DNA of 6,291 nt from JBFWVD01 sp050246915 (GTDB lineage: Bacteria; Actinomycetota; Acidimicrobiia; Acidimicrobiales; Ilumatobacteraceae): NCBI GenBank assembly GCA_050246915.1, contig JBFWVD010000158.1:1-6291 (forward strand), given 5' to 3'. Made by a program: the position numbers and the translations under genes. Each line of letters starts with the position of its first letter. The first letter of the stretch is position 1. Under the pieces are notes generated by a model that was given only the letters and a program-made list of their open reading frames with translations, did not search any database and was not told the DNA's origin. Below are positions 5,362 to 6,291 of this stretch, piece after piece.

Positions 5362-6066
5362 ATGTTGCTGGCCGAGTTCGAGGTGTTCCACTCGCGCCCG
5401 ATCACCCCGACTCGGCGGATCTCGCTCGGCCATCTCGCGCTCCCGGTCGATCCGTTGCCGGGGTTCGGCGGGGTGCTGCTCGGTGGGGTGGTGGCGCGTT
5501 TCCTCGGCGACCTGGAGCCGGATCTGCATCCCGATCTGCATCGGCTCATCGCCCAGATCGATCGTGGGCAGCGCATCGTGCAGCCGCGCATCCGTCATCG
5601 CTTCCAGGTCGATCAGGTCGGTCTCGGGCGGTCGATCCATCGGCTTGTGGGTGATGGTGAGCAGATCGGGTTCGAGTTCGCCGACACCGGATCGCCGGTG
5701 CCTCAGATACTGGGAGCGGTGTACGCCGCCGAGCGGCTCGCTGATCCGGCCAGGCATGCGGTGTGTGCTGTGCTGCATCGGGCGGCGCGATGGACTGGGC
5801 CGATCGGGCCGAGCTTCATCGCCCACATGTCGGGGCTCAGTGAAGCACGCACGTCGAGTTTCGTGGCGTTCGCCGATCCGGTTGCGTGGGCGATGGAGAT
5901 CCTCGGCTTCCCGGTGGGCGCAGCCAAGCCCAGTCGCAAGGAAGTGTTGAAGCAGTTCCGTGCTCGGCTCATGGAGGCGCATCCCGACCATGGGGGGAAC
6001 GAGCGCGACGCGTCCAAGGCGATCGGGGATCTGGGCGAGGCCCGGCGCATCCTCACCGAGCACTGA
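5362..6066 (+). CDS. J-domain (DnaJ-like) protein with C-terminal J domain and uncharacterised N-terminal region
   Basis: The last ~62 residues form a J domain. Helix I is around AWAMEILGF (residues 175-183), helix II around SRKEVLKQFRARLMEA (191-206), then the HPD signature (207-209) followed by HGG, and a helix around SKAIGDLGEARRIL (218-231). HPD is the motif that stimulates ATP hydrolysis by Hsp70/DnaK, so this is likely a co-chaperone or DnaK recruiter. The protein lacks the Gly/Phe, zinc-finger and C-terminal substrate domains of DnaJ. Residues 1-170 match no domain I can name; they contain a Gly-rich stretch GFGGVLLGGVV (34-44) and many aromatic/basic residues but no clear transmembrane span or signal peptide. 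ATG 5362 is chosen over in-frame GTG 5311 because of the -10 at 5348-5353 and the low-complexity extension before it. A small tandem repeat at 5521-5544 encodes DLHPDLHR. The next gene begins 9 bp after the stop. No dnaK or grpE is nearby. Confidence 0.85.
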   Translation: MLLAEFEVFHSRPITPTRRISLGHLALPVDPLPGFGGVLLGGVVARFLGDLEPDLHPDLHRLIAQIDRGQRIVQPRIRHRFQVDQVGLGRSIHRLVGDGEQIGFEFADTGSPVPQILGAVYAAERLADPARHAVCAVLHRAARWTGPIGPSFIAHMSGLSEARTSSFVAFADPVAWAMEILGFPVGAAKPSRKEVLKQFRARLMEAHPDHGGNERDASKAIGDLGEARRILTEH

Positions 6067-6069
6067 GGG
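6065..6069 (+). promoter_or_regulatory. Shine-Dalgarno for the alpha/beta hydrolase gene
   Basis: GAGGG overlaps the TGA stop of the J-protein gene and ends 6 nt before GTG 6076. It supports GTG 6076 as the start and co-translation with the upstream gene. Confidence 0.6.
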
Positions 6070-6075
6070 CGACAC

Positions 6076-6291
6076 GTGAAGCCCGGTGCGTTGTTGCTCG
6101 CTCATGGGGCCGGATCGGGACCGGATCATTCGTGCTTGTTGGCCGTCGAGGCGGCGGTGGTGCCGTTGCCGTGTGAGCGGATGGCGTTCCCGTATCGGGC
6201 CGCTGGTCGCCGTGCCCCCGACCGGGCCCCGGTGGTGCTCGAGTCGGTGCGGGAGCTCGCGTCAAGGTTGGTTGCGCGCACGCGTATTCGA
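6076..6291 (+). CDS. Alpha/beta hydrolase, KANL3/Tex30 type (partial, 3' end outside window)
   Basis: From GTG 6076 the frame stays open for 72 codons to the right edge. The N-terminus reads MKPGALLLAHGAGSG and then PDHS: a hydrophobic first strand followed by the HGAG-x-G oxyanion-type loop and a His three residues on. It continues with ERMAFPYRAAGRRAPDRAP (34-52), where FPYR-x-x-GRRAPDR is characteristic of the KANL3/Tex30 (dienelactone-hydrolase-like) alpha/beta hydrolase family. The nucleophile Ser, Asp and His of the triad would lie beyond the window, so activity cannot be confirmed. The substrate of bacterial members is generally unknown. A GAGGG Shine-Dalgarno and a 9-bp gap to the J-protein gene suggest one operon. 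The assignment rests on motif recognition in a short fragment. Confidence 0.8.
   Translation, partial: MKPGALLLAHGAGSGPDHSCLLAVEAAVVPLPCERMAFPYRAAGRRAPDRAPVVLESVRELASRLVARTRIR

Noticed and set aside
5353..6129. Antisense open frame opposite the J-protein gene and the hydrolase start
   Set aside because: The sense strand encodes a clear J domain and a hydrolase motif; the antisense product is Arg/Pro/His-rich with no recognisable domain, as expected of a high-GC shadow frame.

Overview
The window is gene-dense, high-GC DNA with GTG/ATG starts and almost no non-coding space. The gene set points to Actinomycetota, and the family resemblances (an S9 peptidase with an ApbE and a class II fructose-bisphosphatase nearby, a J-domain protein with the domain at its C-terminus, a KANL3/Tex30-like hydrolase) make me favour class Acidimicrobiia. 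That placement is inference from gene style, not from a marker gene.

Layout. 3-407 (+) is the 3' end of a secreted or surface protein with a Thr-rich linker and a beta-sandwich-like domain. It is followed four bases later by apbE (412-1404, +), an FAD:protein FMN transferase. glpX (1395-2387, -), the class II fructose-1,6-bisphosphatase, converges on apbE and the two genes overlap tail to tail by 10 bp. A 116-125 bp divergent promoter region separates glpX from a serine peptidase of family S9 (2513-4408, +). The peptidase stop codon overlaps the start of a very acidic zinc-ribbon protein with an internal duplication (4405-5262, +) in an ATGA junction. After a 99 bp gap that holds a weak inverted repeat and a promoter-like -10, a J-domain protein (5362-6066, +) is followed 9 bp later by the start of an alpha/beta hydrolase (6076 onward, +), which runs off the right edge. 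No stretch longer than 300 bases lacks a gene. I see no tRNA, rRNA, CRISPR, insertion sequence or attachment site.

How the genes fit together. glpX is a housekeeping gluconeogenic enzyme and probably a single-gene unit. The peptidase and the acidic zinc-ribbon protein look like a translationally coupled pair. The J-protein and the hydrolase look like a second two-gene unit. The first genes of the three units (glpX, peptidase, J-protein) all have a TANNNT hexamer ending 7-8 nt before the start codon and no Shine-Dalgarno, the arrangement expected of leaderless transcripts. The downstream genes instead carry purine-rich Shine-Dalgarno sequences.

The least explained items are the acidic duplicated zinc-ribbon protein and its coupling to the peptidase, and the approximately 170-residue N-terminal region of the J-protein.
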